Positions 1 to 12,312 of a stretch of 64,000 bases of DNA are shown piece after piece. The translations under genes were made by a program, and so were the position numbers. Numbering within the stretch: position 1 is the stretch's first letter; each line of letters opens with the position of its first letter. The notes under the pieces are model-generated. The model was not told the origin of the DNA. It saw only the letters and a list, made by a program, of their open reading frames with translations, and searched no databases. The stretch is from Eurosta solidaginis (taxonomy: Eukaryota > Arthropoda > Insecta > Diptera > Tephritidae), in assembly GCF_040869045.1 (NCBI RefSeq), contig NC_090322.1:184697477-184761476 (forward strand), written 5' to 3'.

Positions 1-2282
1 GCGGAAGCGAAATTAAAATTCAACGTTTCTCAGTTGTATTAATTCAAGTAACCACAAGAAGAATCCTTTTCTTGGAAACTATTTGCATACAAACTTCCAA
101 TCACATTTGCCACTACGGTTCACTTGTACAAAAAAAAAAAAATGGCACTTTGTGTTTAGATTTGGTTTGCTGGTCACATTTCTTTGTTAGGCATTCAACA
201 AAGCAAAAATGAGATAATAAGGAATTTTTATTTTTTAAGGAAGATTTTGTTCAATAAGGCTTGACAAATTGTGTCATTAAAAATTAAAAACATTAAAAGC
301 AGCACTACTCAAGTTGGAACAGAATATTTGCCTAGATTTCCTCGAGTCATTGCATCCTTAGCTGTAACCTGTTGTTAGCAACTTTGAATGCGATTGTGAG
401 AAAAAACTTCCTTCTGAGAGAGAGATTTTAATGGCAATTTTGTGTTTCTGTTAGTGTAGACCTCAAAGACAACTATTTTGGCATAAATGAAGAAACATGT
501 ATCTGAATTCCGAAGGGACAACTATAATTCTTGGCAGGTTTAATAATAAAGAATTTGGATTAGCATCTTCTCTAAGTATTTATCATTAAAAATCCACGCC
601 AACGTGTCGGCTACGGTAGTGTTGAAGGAGATATGAAAAATGTAGAGTAGTGAAAATATGAGTTCCACTCATCAGGTGGTAATTAAATTTCCTTTAATTC
701 CTAGATGATCAGATTTCATCACATTTGTGTGTCATAAAATGCCGCAATGACAGTTAAGAGAAAATAATAGAAGACGTTTTCAGTACTTCAATAATATCAC
801 TTTCTATAGTTGATGTGAATTAATGATTTGCAAGATTGGCTAAATAACGACCCTGCATCTATCCGCACTAGATCCGAACTAGCGCAAAACTATTTCGTAA
901 AGGGACGGTAATATTTCTAATTCTGGTTTCTCGCAGTATTTTCAACTGATTTTTTTAACATTGTGAGGTAGAGATGGTAACTGTAGCTTTGCGTGATTGT
1001 CCTCTTTGTTTTTGTTTTTTTTTGAGGGGCAGTTGCTCAAAATATCTTTTGGTCCCTTATTGAACCGTATTTTGGTATAAAAAAATAACTGTATGTGGCA
1101 ACAGGGCGTTGACCTTGGAGAAATGGACCACTGCAAGCACGTCCTCTTGCAATACATAAGGTGTAAATCACCACGAATTTCATTTCTCTTGGGGATGTTG
1201 TCTTTATTTTTCTGAATGCTTCGATTTCAATCGTTGGATCTAATTTTTTTACAATTTTCTGAATTTTTAGAGAAATTATCACGAGCATCATCTCGAAATA
1301 GCCTTAAATTTTTTCCGAAATAGTCATGTAATTATCTTAATAAGAGCCCTAAGTAATCAAGAAATCATGCAGAAAAATTCTTTGATTTGTTCTGAAAATA
1401 TCCTGGAAATAGTCCCCAAATGTTTCCGATATTATCCCAAAACCGTCTTTAAGTTATCCCGAATTCAACCTAGTACAAAGTGCACACAATTATCTTAAAG
1501 TTATAATTTGAATGTGTGGATTTTGTGAAACTGTAGGCAAATAAGTTTACCCGTCAAAATGAAATTAAAGAAGTGGTAACTGGCGTATGTATTTGGCTAT
1601 TTTACGGCCTCTTGTGTGATAGAGGAAGGATGTTCGCTATATCGGCGCTAAATCTTCAAACACCACTTTAAAATCATCTAACTCCGCTCTCACTCTGATT
1701 CCAGAAAGACGTTAAGTCATTCTGAAAACAACTTTTGAGTGTGTGTATTTACTATGTATGTAAAGTTCTACTATACAAAGTTAGGTGAGCAGTTACTTAA
1801 GGTCTATCTGATTGGAAACTTCGTAATGATAATACTGAACGTCGATAAATAGCACTCTTCCTTTATATTTCTGTTTTTGATAAGCTAGTTTCAATAGCTA
1901 TTGTTAAAATTTCAAGATATAGCTCTTTTTGCAGTAGATATTGCAGTTCTCTTTCAAACTTCAGGCCTTCAGCTTTCCGTGAAATTACATAAAATTCTAT
2001 GAAATGATTCCAAACATCATATAGTTTTTTTGTATTGTTCCGACCGGTGCGCCACCTACTGGAATTTTTTCTCCATTTATTATCACCGTTTGGTACGAAA
2101 TTTCTAAATTTTCCCTTCACTGAATTCCTTGTCAGTGGGTTCGTAATTTGTAGCTTAATGGGGAGTCTCTTAAATATTTATCGCAAGATCTTATCCGATC
2201 TGTAAAATCTTCCAAGATATCTAGATTCGTGCGACACCTAGCGAAATTAAGTGTCATATGTATTAAACTGTTACTGAACTTT
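1..2282. other. AT-rich DNA, no gene seen
   Basis: No recognisable gene or transposon was found. The longest open frame is 85 codons on the minus strand at 1863-2120; it matches nothing I know and has no supporting signal, so I do not call it a gene. Stretches around 1180-1460 contain loosely repeated phrases resembling 'ATTATCCCGAAA', which look like degenerate simple repetition. Confidence 0.6.
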
Positions 2283-2637
2283 GTAAAAGTCTATTACAGC
2301 AGCCGATTGTTAATACGTGTCCAAATGTCGGGAGAGGTGTCAAACGACGCGTAACAAAAATAACCCGAAAACGGAAAAAGAAAATTGTATCTCTGTGTAA
2401 CATCAGTTGAATTAGGCAATTAAGCCGCCAATGCAGAAAAAATAATATGGATCCCACCTGCGGTTTCGGAGGGGCCTTGGGTCATTTCCCGGATTTTGTT
2501 AATATCTTTTGAACCACTGAAAATTTTCCGCCTTTGCATTGTTAATACTGAGATAAAAACGCTTATTTTCACACCTCTCACGATATTATTGGACACGTAT
2601 TAACAATCGGCAGTTGAACGCTGTTCTAAACTTTTAC
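2283..2637. repeat. Foldback (inverted-repeat) element, 355 bp
   Basis: Two arms face each other. The best-matched part is a perfect 23-bp inverted repeat, 2302-2324 against 2589-2611, with core TTAATACGTGTCC. Similarity continues inward to GAGAGGTGT (2332-2340 against 2571-2579) and outward to GTAAAAGT (2283-2290 against 2630-2637), giving imperfect arms of 60-65 bp around a spacer of about 230 bp. There is no coding potential. The size and shape suit a MITE or foldback element, but I found no clear target-site duplication. Confidence 0.6.
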
Positions 2638-4563
2638 CCTGAATTCCTAAAATTCTTCTTAAAATTCTGGGCCTAGTAATAATTTTGTAAATTTGTCGAC
2701 CCGTGCGTCATCTTGTTGAATAATGTTCTCATTTTTTTTACAATTTTACGGTATCCTGAACTATGTGTAAGGTTTCAAGACTCCCTAGCTAAAATGTATT
2801 TGCTAAATATCTCGATCCCAGCTATATTGAGTAGTTTTTTTCCTATATATTGTATTTTCTCTATTCAAAGTTTAAGTTTTTTGGGTTATCGGGAAGTTAT
2901 TTGAAACCCCAACACAAAACTTTCACATTTGGACGAGTACTACATTCACAGTGCCGCTTAGCGGAAAGTTTTACCGGATGTTGCATTGCCCCCGGGGTTC
3001 TGCAGTATGTTTCAAAGTTCAAGTTGCTCTATGGGAAGCTACTCAAAAATGGATTGCAAGATTACCCAATTTTGTATAGAAACTTTCGGACAAAAAATAA
3101 TGCGCCTCAATTCAAAGACAGTAAAAATTGATTTAATTTACCCGAAAACTTGTAAATTTTGTCTACGTTCTACATAATGAGCAAATCAATAAATAATTCT
3201 GTAATAAATACGGGTGCAGCTAAATGAAGAAAAATTTGAAGAAAACAAAAAAAAAATAAATGAGAAACGGATTTTAGTTGCATACATAACAGCGTAAATT
3301 AATTAAAAGATTATAAAGATAAATAAATACATAACAAAAGATGCGTTAAATAACACCTGTAAGCAATGTAAGGTCAGTCGTTAAGAAATAATGAGTTGAC
3401 TTGAATAAATGCTATTCATGCATCGAAGCCAACTGAACCTTACTGAACGAAATGGATTTGTTGATGACAAAAGGCATAAAATTAAATATATATATCTGCT
3501 ATAGGGTGTGCCAATTTGTGCTTAGTAATTATTTTCAATATCGTTCTTAGCAGATTCGGACTCTACATAGAATTTTAAAAGTATACTAAACCATGGTATT
3601 AAAGGCAATTTTGGGCTTTATTATTTAGAAAGAAGAACACTAAATTACTTGTTATATTGACGGATATCTTGAAACTCTTTTGATGTATCAAGACTGGTGA
3701 TTTTTCTTTTCTCTACTCTGAATGCAGGCGTGACTTAGATATTGTAAAAAACACATACTTGGTCACATATGTCTCATCTTCAACACGAATCGATATATTG
3801 AGATAATTGGTCACCGATGTCACCAAGCCTTGCAATAATATCAAAATTTTAAACACGCTAAAGTACATACCTACAAACATATGCTTAAAGATAATTCTTT
3901 ATTGTTATCTGAAACACCTTCATTAACGATACGATGCTGATATATAAAAAATGATTTGCTCTTCAAATCAATTAAATGTCAATGTTATAAAAAACATTAC
4001 AGCTAATTTTATAAAAATAACATTAAAACAATTCAAAGAATACTGCAAATGCAACATATGGGAGGTTCCATGAGAAAGTGAACCTAGGTGCGGAGATCAT
4101 TTTTTTTATAAAACTGGAGACCGTGTTGTAAAAACGTTTAATCAATAGAAAGATATTAAATTTAATCTTTAATCGAGTTTTTTACACCTTTTTTCTCTTA
4201 AAGTAAAGGGCTGATTTAGCTATTTCAATTAAGTTGAAAAGGCTTGCTTTGAAAAAGCTGTCAAACAATTTATGATTTACTATTTGAGCGATTAATAAGA
4301 AAAATAAATACCGTAACTCATCTATGTTTAACAAACCATTGACTTAAATACCATTTTATATAAGCCCTATATTCTTGTTATTAGATTTATCTAACAGTAC
4401 TAGCTTTATCCCACCGTTTGTCACTGTTCGAAAAGTCGAAGGTTGTAATTCTAAATTTTGTAAGTTGTTCTCTTATTTCATATTTGTTATGCAATATTAG
4501 GAACTCATATCAAATATGTATATCCAAAAATACAGTTTTGACCTCTTCGAAGCTGTTAAAGAA
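2638..4563. other. AT-rich DNA, no gene seen
   Basis: There is no supportable gene. Short phrases such as GTGCGNCANCT(A/T)GNNGAA occur near 2225, 2048 and 2702 and again near 21038. They suggest a very old dispersed repeat. Open frames of 63-93 codons at 2713-3177 overlap one another and show no domain. Confidence 0.5.
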
Positions 4564-4870
4564 TTATTCATCAATGCTATGTGGTGAAGAAGCATTGACA
4601 ATGACAACATCAGATGAAGCGCTTCTGCGAGTATTCGAGAAAAAAGTTCTTCGAAAGATGTATGGACCTTTACGCGTTGGCGATGGCGAGTACCGAAGAA
4701 GATTTAACGATGAGCTGTAAGAGGTATACGCAGACATTAACATAGTCCAGCGAATTGTTGATGTTATGCGAATGAAAGATGACGCTCCGGCCAAGATAGC
4801 GTTTCTATTGGAACCCGCCTATGGAAGCAGAGGTAGAGGACGGCCCCACCCGGCTGGAAGGACCAGGTGT
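4564..4870 (+). pseudogene. LINE ORF2 C-terminal fragment (RTE/jockey-superfamily type), decayed
   Basis: The translation runs through GEEALTMTTSDE, VLRKMYGPLRVGDGEYRRR and VVMRMKDDAPAK-like text to GRGRP. This is the region that follows the reverse transcriptase in many insect LINEs, normally ending RLRWLGHVVRM...RRRGRP. A stop lies at about 4718 and the arginine-rich part is shortened. The reading resumes at 5698-5779 (NWRQLAERRNDWRAFF), so the LINE end was split by the minus-strand insertion between. Related fragments occur at 14117-14501 (minus) and 23045-23150 (plus). The clade is uncertain. Confidence 0.7.
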
Positions 4871-4889
4871 AAAACAATTGACTCTCTCT

Positions 4890-5640
4890 TGGTGTGACCA
4901 TATATGTAATACTCCTTAATAAATTAACTAAATTAGTTACCACATCATGAAAAATTATTTTATCTCCATTGAGAATAATAACAGGAAGGTTGTTTACGTC
5001 ATTTGATGTATTTGCTAACGCAATCGCCTTAGATTTAGCTGCATTGAGAGATAGTTTATTTAGGTTAGCCCAGTTTGCTATACGTCTTAAATCTTCATTC
5101 AGTCTAGCAAATAAGTCTTCGGAAAGACCGATAGGTCGAGACATGTATAATTGGGTATCGTCTGCATATAAATGTATGGAGGCATTGTGGCAACAAGTAA
5201 CTACGTCATTGATGAAGAGTGTAAACAATATTGGGCCTAGGATCGATCCCTGTGGAACACCAGATTTGATTGGTTTTAGACTAGAGACTTGGCTATCACA
5301 TTGAACTTGTTGAAATCGCTCGCAGAGATAACTTCGCAATAACTTGATTGCAAAAGGGCTGACATTATAGCTGGCTTCGCGCTTGAAAAGAAGTATTTTG
5401 ACATCAACCGTATCAAAAGCTTTGGAGAAATCCAGTAGTACTAACACAGTGAGTTCATTGTTGTCATAGGCTGGACGTATATCTTCAAGAATCTTTAATA
5501 CGGACGACGCACAGCTGTGCCCTCTTCTGAATCCCGACTGAACGTCCGATAGCAAATTATGTGTCGTTATATGATCAGTTATTTGCGTTTCCAATAACTT
5601 CTCATATGCCTGCTGCTGCAATCACAAACATTTTATAGGC
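4890..5640 (-). pseudogene. LINE reverse transcriptase fragment with intact YADD
   Basis: An open frame of 285 codons (4764-5621) contains ordered reverse-transcriptase motifs: SGFRRGHSC near residue 29, LLDFSKAFDTVD near residue 62, SGVPQGSILGP near residue 110, and the catalytic LYADDTQ with YADD at residues 142-145 (about 5187-5198). After roughly residue 225 the text leaves the family, so the 3' part is lost or shifted. The 5' endonuclease half is missing. It lies inverted inside another LINE's 3' end. This is a retrotransposon relic, probably jockey- or CR1-like, not a host gene. Confidence 0.8.
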
Positions 5641-5697
5641 TGTCTTGTTTTGATTTCGAATTCAAAACACATTGCAATATAGAAGTATCACATATAT

Positions 5698-5812
5698 GAG
5701 TGTGACCAATTGGCGCCAGTTGGCAGAGAGAAGAAACGACTGGCGCGCCTTCTTCGACGGCCATAACCGTTTAAACGGTTAAGCGCCAATTAAGTAATTA
5801 AGTAAGTAAAAG
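5698..5812 (+). pseudogene. LINE 3' terminus with TAAG-type tail
   Basis: This is the continuation of the plus-strand LINE fragment at 4564-4870. It encodes NWRQLAERRNDWRAFFDGH, followed by a stop and an AATTAAGTAATTAAGTAAGT tail. The short TAAG repeats look like a LINE 3' tail. The two parts are separated by the inverted reverse-transcriptase fragment. Confidence 0.6.
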
Positions 5813-6048
5813 GTGTGTCCCACCAGTGACAAGTACGCAGAAACAATTGTTAGAAATGAGTAGGCACTGCTAATATGCCTCATAATTCTAATAAAGATAT
5901 CAAATAATTACGTCCAGTAGAAGTTTTAATAAAAATATGACATCTACGAAGTAGGTTTTTTCATATCCCTTAGAGAGTTAAAATTCATAAAATTCTTAGT
6001 AGCTTAAATTTATTTAGCCTATGAATTGAACCATTTGCATAGTTTTTT
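5813..6048. other. Unassigned spacer
   Basis: AT-rich DNA without recognisable content between the LINE tail and the DINE-like repeat. Confidence 0.5.
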
Positions 6049-9029
6049 TTATACTCAGTTGAGCAGAGCTCACAGAGTATATTAACTTTGATTGGATAAC
6101 GGTTGGTTGTACAGGTATAAAGGAATCGAGATAGATATAGACTTCCATATATCAAAATCATCAGTATCGAAAAAAAATTTGATTGAGCCATGTCCGTCCG
6201 TCCGTCCGTCCGTCTGTCCGTTAACACGATAACTTGAGTAAATTTTGAGGTATCTTGATGAAATTTGATATGTAGATTCCTGGGCATTCATCTCAGATCG
6301 CTATTTAAAATGAACGATATCGGACTATAACCACGCCCACTTTTTCGATATCGAAAATTTCGAAAAACCGAACAAATGCGATAATTCATTGCCAAAGGCG
6401 GCTAAAGCGGTGAAACTTGGTAGATGGGTTGACGTTATGACGCAGAATAGAAAATTAGTAAGATTTTGGACAGTGGGCGTGGCACCGCCCACTTTTACAA
6501 GAAGGTAATTTAAAAGTTTTGCAAGCTGTAATTTGGCAGTCGTTGAAGATATCATAATGAAATTTGACTGGAACGTCACCACTATTACTATATATGTGCT
6601 AAATAAAAATTAGCAAAATTGGATGAAGAACACGCCCACTTTTTAAAAAAATTTTTTTTAATTCAAATTTTAACAAAAAATTTAATATCTTTACTGTATA
6701 TAAGTATATTAAGTCAGAATTCAACTCCAGTAATGATATGATGCAACAAAATACAAAAATAAAATTTCAAAATGGGCGTGGCTCCGCCCATTTTTATTTA
6801 GTTTGTCTTGAATACTTTTAATGCCATAAGTCGAACAAAAATTTACCAATCCTTCTTAAATTTGGTAGAGGCATAGACTCTATGACGGTAACTGTTTTCT
6901 GTGAAAATGGGCGAAATCGGTGGAAGACACGTCCAGTTTTTATACACAGTCCACCGTCTGGCCTTCCTCTCGGCCGTTAACGCAATAAATTGAGCAAAAA
7001 CCAATATATCTTTACTAAACTTAGTCCACGCACTTATCTGAACTCACTTTATATTGGTATAAAAAATGGCCGAAATCCGACCATACCCATCCCACTTTAT
7101 CGATATCGAAAATTACGAAAAATGAAAAAAATGCCATAATTCTATACCAAATGCGAAAAAAGGGATGAAACATGGTAATTGGATTGGTTTATTGACGCAA
7201 AATATAACTTTGGAAAAAACTTTGTAAAATGGGTGTGACTCCTACCATATTAAGTAGAAGAAAATGAAAAAGTTCTACAAGGCGAAATCAACAGCATTTG
7301 GAATCTTGGCAGGAATACTGTTAGTGGTATTGCATATATGAATAAATTAGCAGTACCCGACAGATGATTTTCTGGATCACCTGGTCCACATTTTGGTCGA
7401 TATCGCGAAAACGCCTTCACATATACATCTAAGGGCCACTCGCTTTTAAAACCTTCATTAATACCTTTAATTTGATATCCATAGCGTACAAACACATTCT
7501 AGAGTCACCCCTGGCCCACCCTAATGGCGATATCTCGAAAAGGCGTCCACCTATAGACCTAATGCCCACTCCCTCTTAAAATGCTCAGTAACACCTTTCG
7601 TTATTTACCCATATCGTACAAACATTCTAGAGTCACCCCTGGCCCACCCTAATGGCGATATCTCAAAAAGGCGTCCACCTATAGACCTAATGCCCACTCC
7701 CTCTTAAAATGCTCAGTAACACCTTTCGTTTGATACCCATATCGTACAAACATTCTAGAGTCACCCCTGGCCCACCCTAATGGCGATATCTCGAAAAGGC
7801 GTCCACCTATAGACCTAATGCCCACTCCCTCCTAAAATGCTCAAAGACACCTTTGGTTTGATACCCATATCGTACAAACATTCTAGAGTCACCCCTGGTC
7901 CACCCTAATGGCGATATCTCGAAAAGGTGTCCACCTATAGACCTAATGCCCTCTCCCTCTTAAAATGCTCAGTAACACCTTTCGTTTGATACCCATATCG
8001 TACAAACATTCTAGAGTCACCCTTGGTCCACCTTTATGGCGATATCTCGAAAAGGCGTCCACCTATAGAACTAAGGATTACCCCCTTTTAAAACACTCAT
8101 TACCACCTTTCATTTGATACCCATATCGTACAAACACATTCTAGAGTCACCCTGGCCCACCCTAATGGCGATATCTCGAAAAGGCGTCCACTTATAGACC
8201 TAATGCGCACTCCCTCTTAAAATGCTCTGTAACACCCTTCGTTTGATACCCATATCGTACAAACATTCTACAGTCACCCCTGGCCCACCCTAATGGCGAT
8301 ATCTCGAAAAGGCGTCCACCTATAGACCTAATGCCCACACCCTCTTAAAGTGCTCAGTAACACCTTTCGTTTGATACCCATATCGTACAAACACATTCTA
8401 GAGTCACCCCTGTCCCACCCTAATGGCGACATCTCGAAAAGGCGTCCACCTATAGACCTAATGCCCACTCCCTCTTAAAATGCCCAGTAACACCTTTCAT
8501 TTGATTCCCATATCGTACAAACACATTCTGGAGTCGCCCCTGGTTCACCTTTATGGCGATATCTCGAGACGGCGTCCACCTATGGAACTAATGATCACTC
8601 CCTTTGAAAATACTCATTAACACATTTCATTTGATACCCATATCGTACAAACATATTCTAGAGTCCCCCTGGTCCACCTTTATGGCATTTCGCGAAAAGG
8701 CGTTCACCTATAGAACTAAAGCCCATTCCCTTTTAAAATACTCATTACCACCTTTCATTTGATACCCATATCGTACAAACAAATTCTAGAGTCAGCCCTG
8801 GTCCACCTTTATGGCGACATCCCTAAATGGCGTCCATCCATAGATCTATGGCCTACTCTCTCTTAAAATACTCTTTAATACCTTCCATTTGATACACATG
8901 TCATACAACCACATTCCAGGGTTACCCTAGGTTCATTTTCCTACATGGTGATTTTCCTTATTTTGTCTCCATAGCTCTCAACTGAGTATGTAATGTTCGG
9001 TCACACCCGAACTTAGCCTTCCTTACTTG
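6049..9029 (+). mobile_element. DINE-like (Helentron-type) non-coding element, copy D1, full length
   Basis: One end is TTTTATACTCAG followed by a hairpin and CAGAGTATATTAAC. The other end is GTATGTAATGTTCGGT, ACACCCGAAC (a second short hairpin) and CTTAGCCTTCCTTACTTG. Inside are a (CCGT)n block after GAGCCATGTCCGTC at about 6187, several GGGCGTGGCACCGCCCAC-type palindromic blocks (near 6478 and 6775), and a 128-130-bp satellite core. The GCCATGTCCGTC block and repeated CGCCCAC motifs recall Drosophila INE-1/DINE-1; that comparison is from memory. There is no transposase frame, so copies would be non-autonomous. The true 5'-3' orientation is uncertain and may be the complement. Confidence 0.7.
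7470..8935 (+). repeat. Satellite core of D1, 128-130-bp monomers, about 12 units
   Basis: The landmark TCTAGAGTCACC recurs at 7501, 7629, 7757, 7885, 8013, 8143, 8270, 8400, 8530, 8660 and 8788, spacings of 127-130 bp. Each monomer also contains GATACCCATATCGTACAAAC and GGCGATATCTCGAAAAGGCG. Identity decays toward the right edge. The array is non-coding, and the open frames seen through it are artefacts of repetition. Confidence 0.93.
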
Positions 9030-9639
9030 TTTTTTTTGTTTGTTCCACACGTGACAATTATAAAACTTGTTATAATTTGCTTATATACTAAGATATTGTG
9101 AGTTTTTTTTAAATAATAGTTCTGACCCAATATCAAAGGTCTCAACCTATCTATTAGAACTTGAAATATCCAGCTTGTTTTATCAAAATGCTTGAAGAAA
9201 GATGAAATATTGCATACAATTATCACACCCGTGACGATGGAACATCCCATATGCCAAGCCCATTTTATATGCCTCATTATAGTGGTATTTAGGTATTTTT
9301 GTACACACAAAAATGACAACGGAACAAAATAATTATTCATTTTTGACTACAATAAAATAATTTTGTAAAAAGTTTAGGTTGGGTGTGAGTTGACCTAAAT
9401 TTTTACCTAAATAGAGAAAAAACCTAAAGCAATGGAAACTGTCGGCAAGGCATTGCAAAATAGAAAATTTAGAATTTTAATGAGCATACTTTTCAACCTA
9501 AATTTGAATGTCAAATTTCAAAAATCAAAATTTTTTTTCATTTTATTTTATTTATGCGCTTGTGCATTTATTAGAGCTACCATATAGACCAGATACGGTG
9601 GTTTTCCTGCAGTGGGCATCTAGTTGATTATTGAATGAA
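9030..9639. other. Unassigned DNA
   Basis: AT-rich with no supported gene. A 105-codon open frame (9023-9340, minus) begins in the repeat edge and has no recognisable domain. Confidence 0.5.
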
Positions 9640-9976
9640 GAAGTAGTGGAAATCTCTGAAGAGATTTTAGGTCGAGCTTCTCTTTCAATTTGAGTGGACC
9701 TTTTAGATTTTCCTGCAAATTGGTGCGACGGGACCAACAAATTTTAATGTCGACTTTGAATGGCATCTAGAGGCAGATTAGTCTTCACTCAGAAGTTTTT
9801 CATGGCAGAAATACATTCGGAGTGCTTGCCAAACACTGTTGAGTGGCGACCCCGCTTAGAAAAATGTCTTTCTAATTGAAAAGACGTGTTTCTAAAATTT
9901 TACCGTTGCTTTGCCCATGGCGTGAACCCAAGATCTTCGGTGTGGTAGGCGGAGAACGCTACCATCACTTCATAGT
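9640..9976 (-). mobile_element. tRNA-derived SINE, copy S1 (minus)
   Basis: The reverse complement reads GTGATGGTAGCGTTC, then CACACCGAAGATC and TTGGGTTCACGCC (B-box-like), then GGCAAAGCAACGG. The body matches the SINE at 30387-30735: a GGGGTCGCC block, GCCAAACACT, TCCGAGTRTATTTC and GAAGAGAAGCTCGGCC-like text. This copy is old and divergent. The tRNA-like head implies polymerase III transcription from an internal promoter, as is known for such SINEs. Confidence 0.75.
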
Positions 9977-10117
9977 TTTAAAGTAAGTGAGTACTTTTAA
10001 TTAATAAGCAGAACGGCTAAAAATATACAGATGAATAAGTTCTAGATTACAGAAAAGTTATCGTTTTACATTATAAAGTAGATAATAGGTCCGTTTATCA
10101 GCTGTAAAAAAGGAAAT

Positions 10118-10506
10118 TTTGTTGTTGTTGTAGCGATATGGACACTCCCCTTGGCCTTGGGGAGTGTTATCGATGTTGAGGGTCCTTTGCCGGATGCAGA
10201 TCCGGTACTTTCCGGTAACAAGCATCATCAAAGCACTAGCCCGACCATCTCGGGAAGGATTTAGCATGACCACATGAAAGGCGATCCCGCTCTCCTACCC
10301 TCTATATCCATGAGGAACTTGGGGTCGCCAGAGCCTCGGCGATTAAAGAAAAAGTATTTGCCACGGGTAGGTGAGGTTGACAATTGGTTTGGACAAGCTA
10401 TATATTGTGCTGGCACCACCTCGAAACAATTTGGTGTTGTAGTCGCCTTTTACGACAGGCATACCTGCCGCGCATATATTCTAGGCCCCTAACTCGCTGG
10501 GTTGTT
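10118..10506 (-). mobile_element. 389-bp retroposon (family R) with 10-bp target-site duplication
   Basis: Direct repeats AAAAGGAAAT flank the element at 10108-10117 and 10507-10516. Read on the minus strand it starts near CCCAGCGAGTTAGGGG, continues with GTCGTAAAAGGCGAC (a small hairpin) and ends with a hairpin ACACTCCCC/GGGGAGTGT (about 10143-10168) and a (CAA)n tail, seen as GTTGTTGTTG on the plus strand. The tail and duplication indicate LINE-driven retroposition. The 5' block recurs at the 5' end of the insertion at 14517-16017. No tRNA-like A or B box was found. Confidence 0.75.
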
Positions 10507-10516
10507 AAAAGGAAAT

Positions 10517-11096
10517 AGAGCAATCTAGTGAAACCCAGAGCAAACATCTCATGAAACACTTTTAAGGCTATAAATTTCAAAACAACCGATACGTGGATGA
10601 CACCTCCTTGCAGTATATCTACCCTTCGATAAAAGCAGTTTCTCGCAATTACACTGCAGGGGCATTATCTTAGATGTATTAGGCGTGAAGGAATTCGTCA
10701 TCAGCTTGACAATTAAGTGATGACCTGTGATAAGTATGACCTTCTTAAATAAAGCGCTATGGAATCTCTCATCAACTATAACAGAAATTTAAACTACATA
10801 ACTCAACCGCTTTTATTATATCCAATTATAAAAAAAAAACTTGTGGCAAACTAAGATAAATTTTAATCTTTATACATATTTCAAGGGTGTACGAAATAGA
10901 TTGGGCAGCTGAATATTTAAAATAATCCGATTTAAATGTGATGTTTAATATAAATTATGTGAAAATTATAACTTGAAACAAAACAATCGAAAGAGTAAAT
11001 TGAAAATAAAAGCAAAACCAGCTCTGTGCATCGAAAAAGGTGTAAATGACGTGAACAAAACAAATCGAATTGACAGAATGGCCGTAGGCGAGGTCT
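10517..11096. other. Unassigned DNA
   Basis: AT-rich; no gene or repeat recognised. Confidence 0.5.
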
Positions 11097-11730
11097 ATTT
11101 TTATACTCAGCGTGCTTTGCACACAGAGTATATTAACTTTGATTGGATAGCGGTTGGTTGTACAGGTATAAAGGAATCGAGATAGATATAAACTTCCATA
11201 TATCAAAATCATCAGTATCGAAAAAAAATTTGATTGAGCCATTTCCGTCCGTCCGTCAGCACGATAACTTGAGTAAATATTGAGATATTTCACTAAATTT
11301 CGTACACTAGCTTATCTGGACCCAGGATAGATTGGTATTGAAAATGAACGAAAACGGATGAAAACCACTCCCACTTTTTATATATATAAAATTTTGGAAA
11401 ACAAAATAACCTGATAATTTAGTAAATAATACACCTAGAATGTTGAAATTCGACACGTGGACTGATATTGAGATTCTTGATAAAAATTTGGAAACATTTT
11501 TTAAAATGGTCGTGGCACCGCCCACTTCTGATAAAATCAACTTTACAAAATATTATTAATCATAAATCAAAAATCTTTAAACATATCGTAACAAAATTCG
11601 GCACTGTGGTTGCCTTTACTATAAGGAATGCTTTGAAGAAAAATTAACGAAATCGGTTAAGGACCACGCCCACTTTTATATAAAAGATTTTTAAAAGGGT
11701 CGTGGACGAATAAAAAAAGACTTATCTTGT

Positions 11731-11826
11731 TTTGTTGATTTTCCAACAGGGTGGATAAATTATGTATATTGGAACGATTTTCCGTCATCCCTTGTCAAAT
11801 TTCGGTTTCGGCGTTGTGCCATCATC
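11731..11826 (-). repeat. Inverted copy of the Penelope-like terminus
   Basis: On the minus strand this reads TGATGATGGCACAACGCC, GAAACCGAAATTTGACAAG, GGATGACGGAAAATCG, matching 12281-12361, then continues to CCCTGTTGGAAAATCAAC as at 25290-25322. The ribozyme core is broken here: the leading C of CTGATGA is A and about 16 bases after GAAACC are missing. Confidence 0.8.
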
Positions 11827-11831
11827 ATATT

Positions 11832-12092
11832 AGAGATTACAACAAAAAAATACGGAATCCAAACATTATACCAGAGTCTAACTTCGCGAATCACATGGTC
11901 GAGAATGAATGTTCACCAGCAAACATCAATAAAACAGTTAGGGTTCTTCATATACAAGCAAAAGGCCGACGTCTCAACGTACTCCAAAACATGGAAATCT
12001 ACAAACAGAAAATATTCGACGGTATAATAATAAACGAACAGATAAACACAATTTCTGACACAATATTCGAGCCTTTAAAACTTGTTTACAAG
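11832..12092 (+). pseudogene. Penelope-like ORF, C-terminal GIY-YIG-domain fragment
   Basis: The text RDYNKKIRNPNIIPESNFAN, HMVENECSPANINKT and VLHIQAKGRRLNVLQNMEIY resembles the C-terminal part of the GIY-YIG endonuclease region of Penelope-like retroelements. The catalytic GIY and YIG strands and the whole reverse transcriptase are absent. The first 27 codons of the local open frame come from the inverted terminal copy and are not native. After about 12092 the frame passes into lysine/threonine-rich low-complexity text. A second relic at 34745-35222 keeps the YIG segment (SYIGQTGRQ). Confidence 0.75.
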
Positions 12093-12275
12093 AAACGAAG
12101 TAAACACAAAGGTAAAACAGACAAACACACAACAACAAATAAACACAAAACAATTAACACACCAAAACAAGAAACCCACAAAAAGGTCAAACGACTAAAA
12201 TTACGGATTTTTACCTAACCCAGTCAGCCACTATAAATACAGGACAAGTGAAAACAACAGTTCAGAACGAAAAAC

Positions 12276-12312
12276 GACACTGATGATGGCACAACGCCGA
12301 AACCGGTTTGTC
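12276..12312 (+). ncRNA. Candidate hammerhead ribozyme core (Penelope type)
   Basis: The order is GACA, CTGATGA (12280-12286), a small stem GGC/GCC with loop ACAAC, GAA (12299-12301), the palindrome ACCGGT, T, then TGTC. GACA pairs with TGTC as stem I. ACCGGT gives a very short stem III that could only form well between two molecules, a feature described for minimal retroelement hammerheads. One U lies unpaired before stem II. The conserved core bases are present. Whether it self-cleaves is not known. Confidence 0.6.

Noticed and set aside
1863..2120. 85-codon minus-strand frame
   Set aside because: No domain, no promoter or poly(A) signal in place, and length within chance for this composition.
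4418..4720. 100-codon frame taken as a host gene starting at 4418
   Set aside because: Only the part after about 4564 matches anything, and that is LINE C-terminal text; the upstream codons are chance.
6082..6291. Frames encoding DRRTDGRTDG-like peptides (also near 11250, 32550, 38900, 45780)
   Set aside because: These are translations of the (CCGT)n block of the DINE-like family and recur in copies with unrelated frames.
7470..8935. CRISPR-like or protein-repeat array
   Set aside because: Monomers are contiguous 128-130-bp satellites without spacers, inside a eukaryotic transposon.
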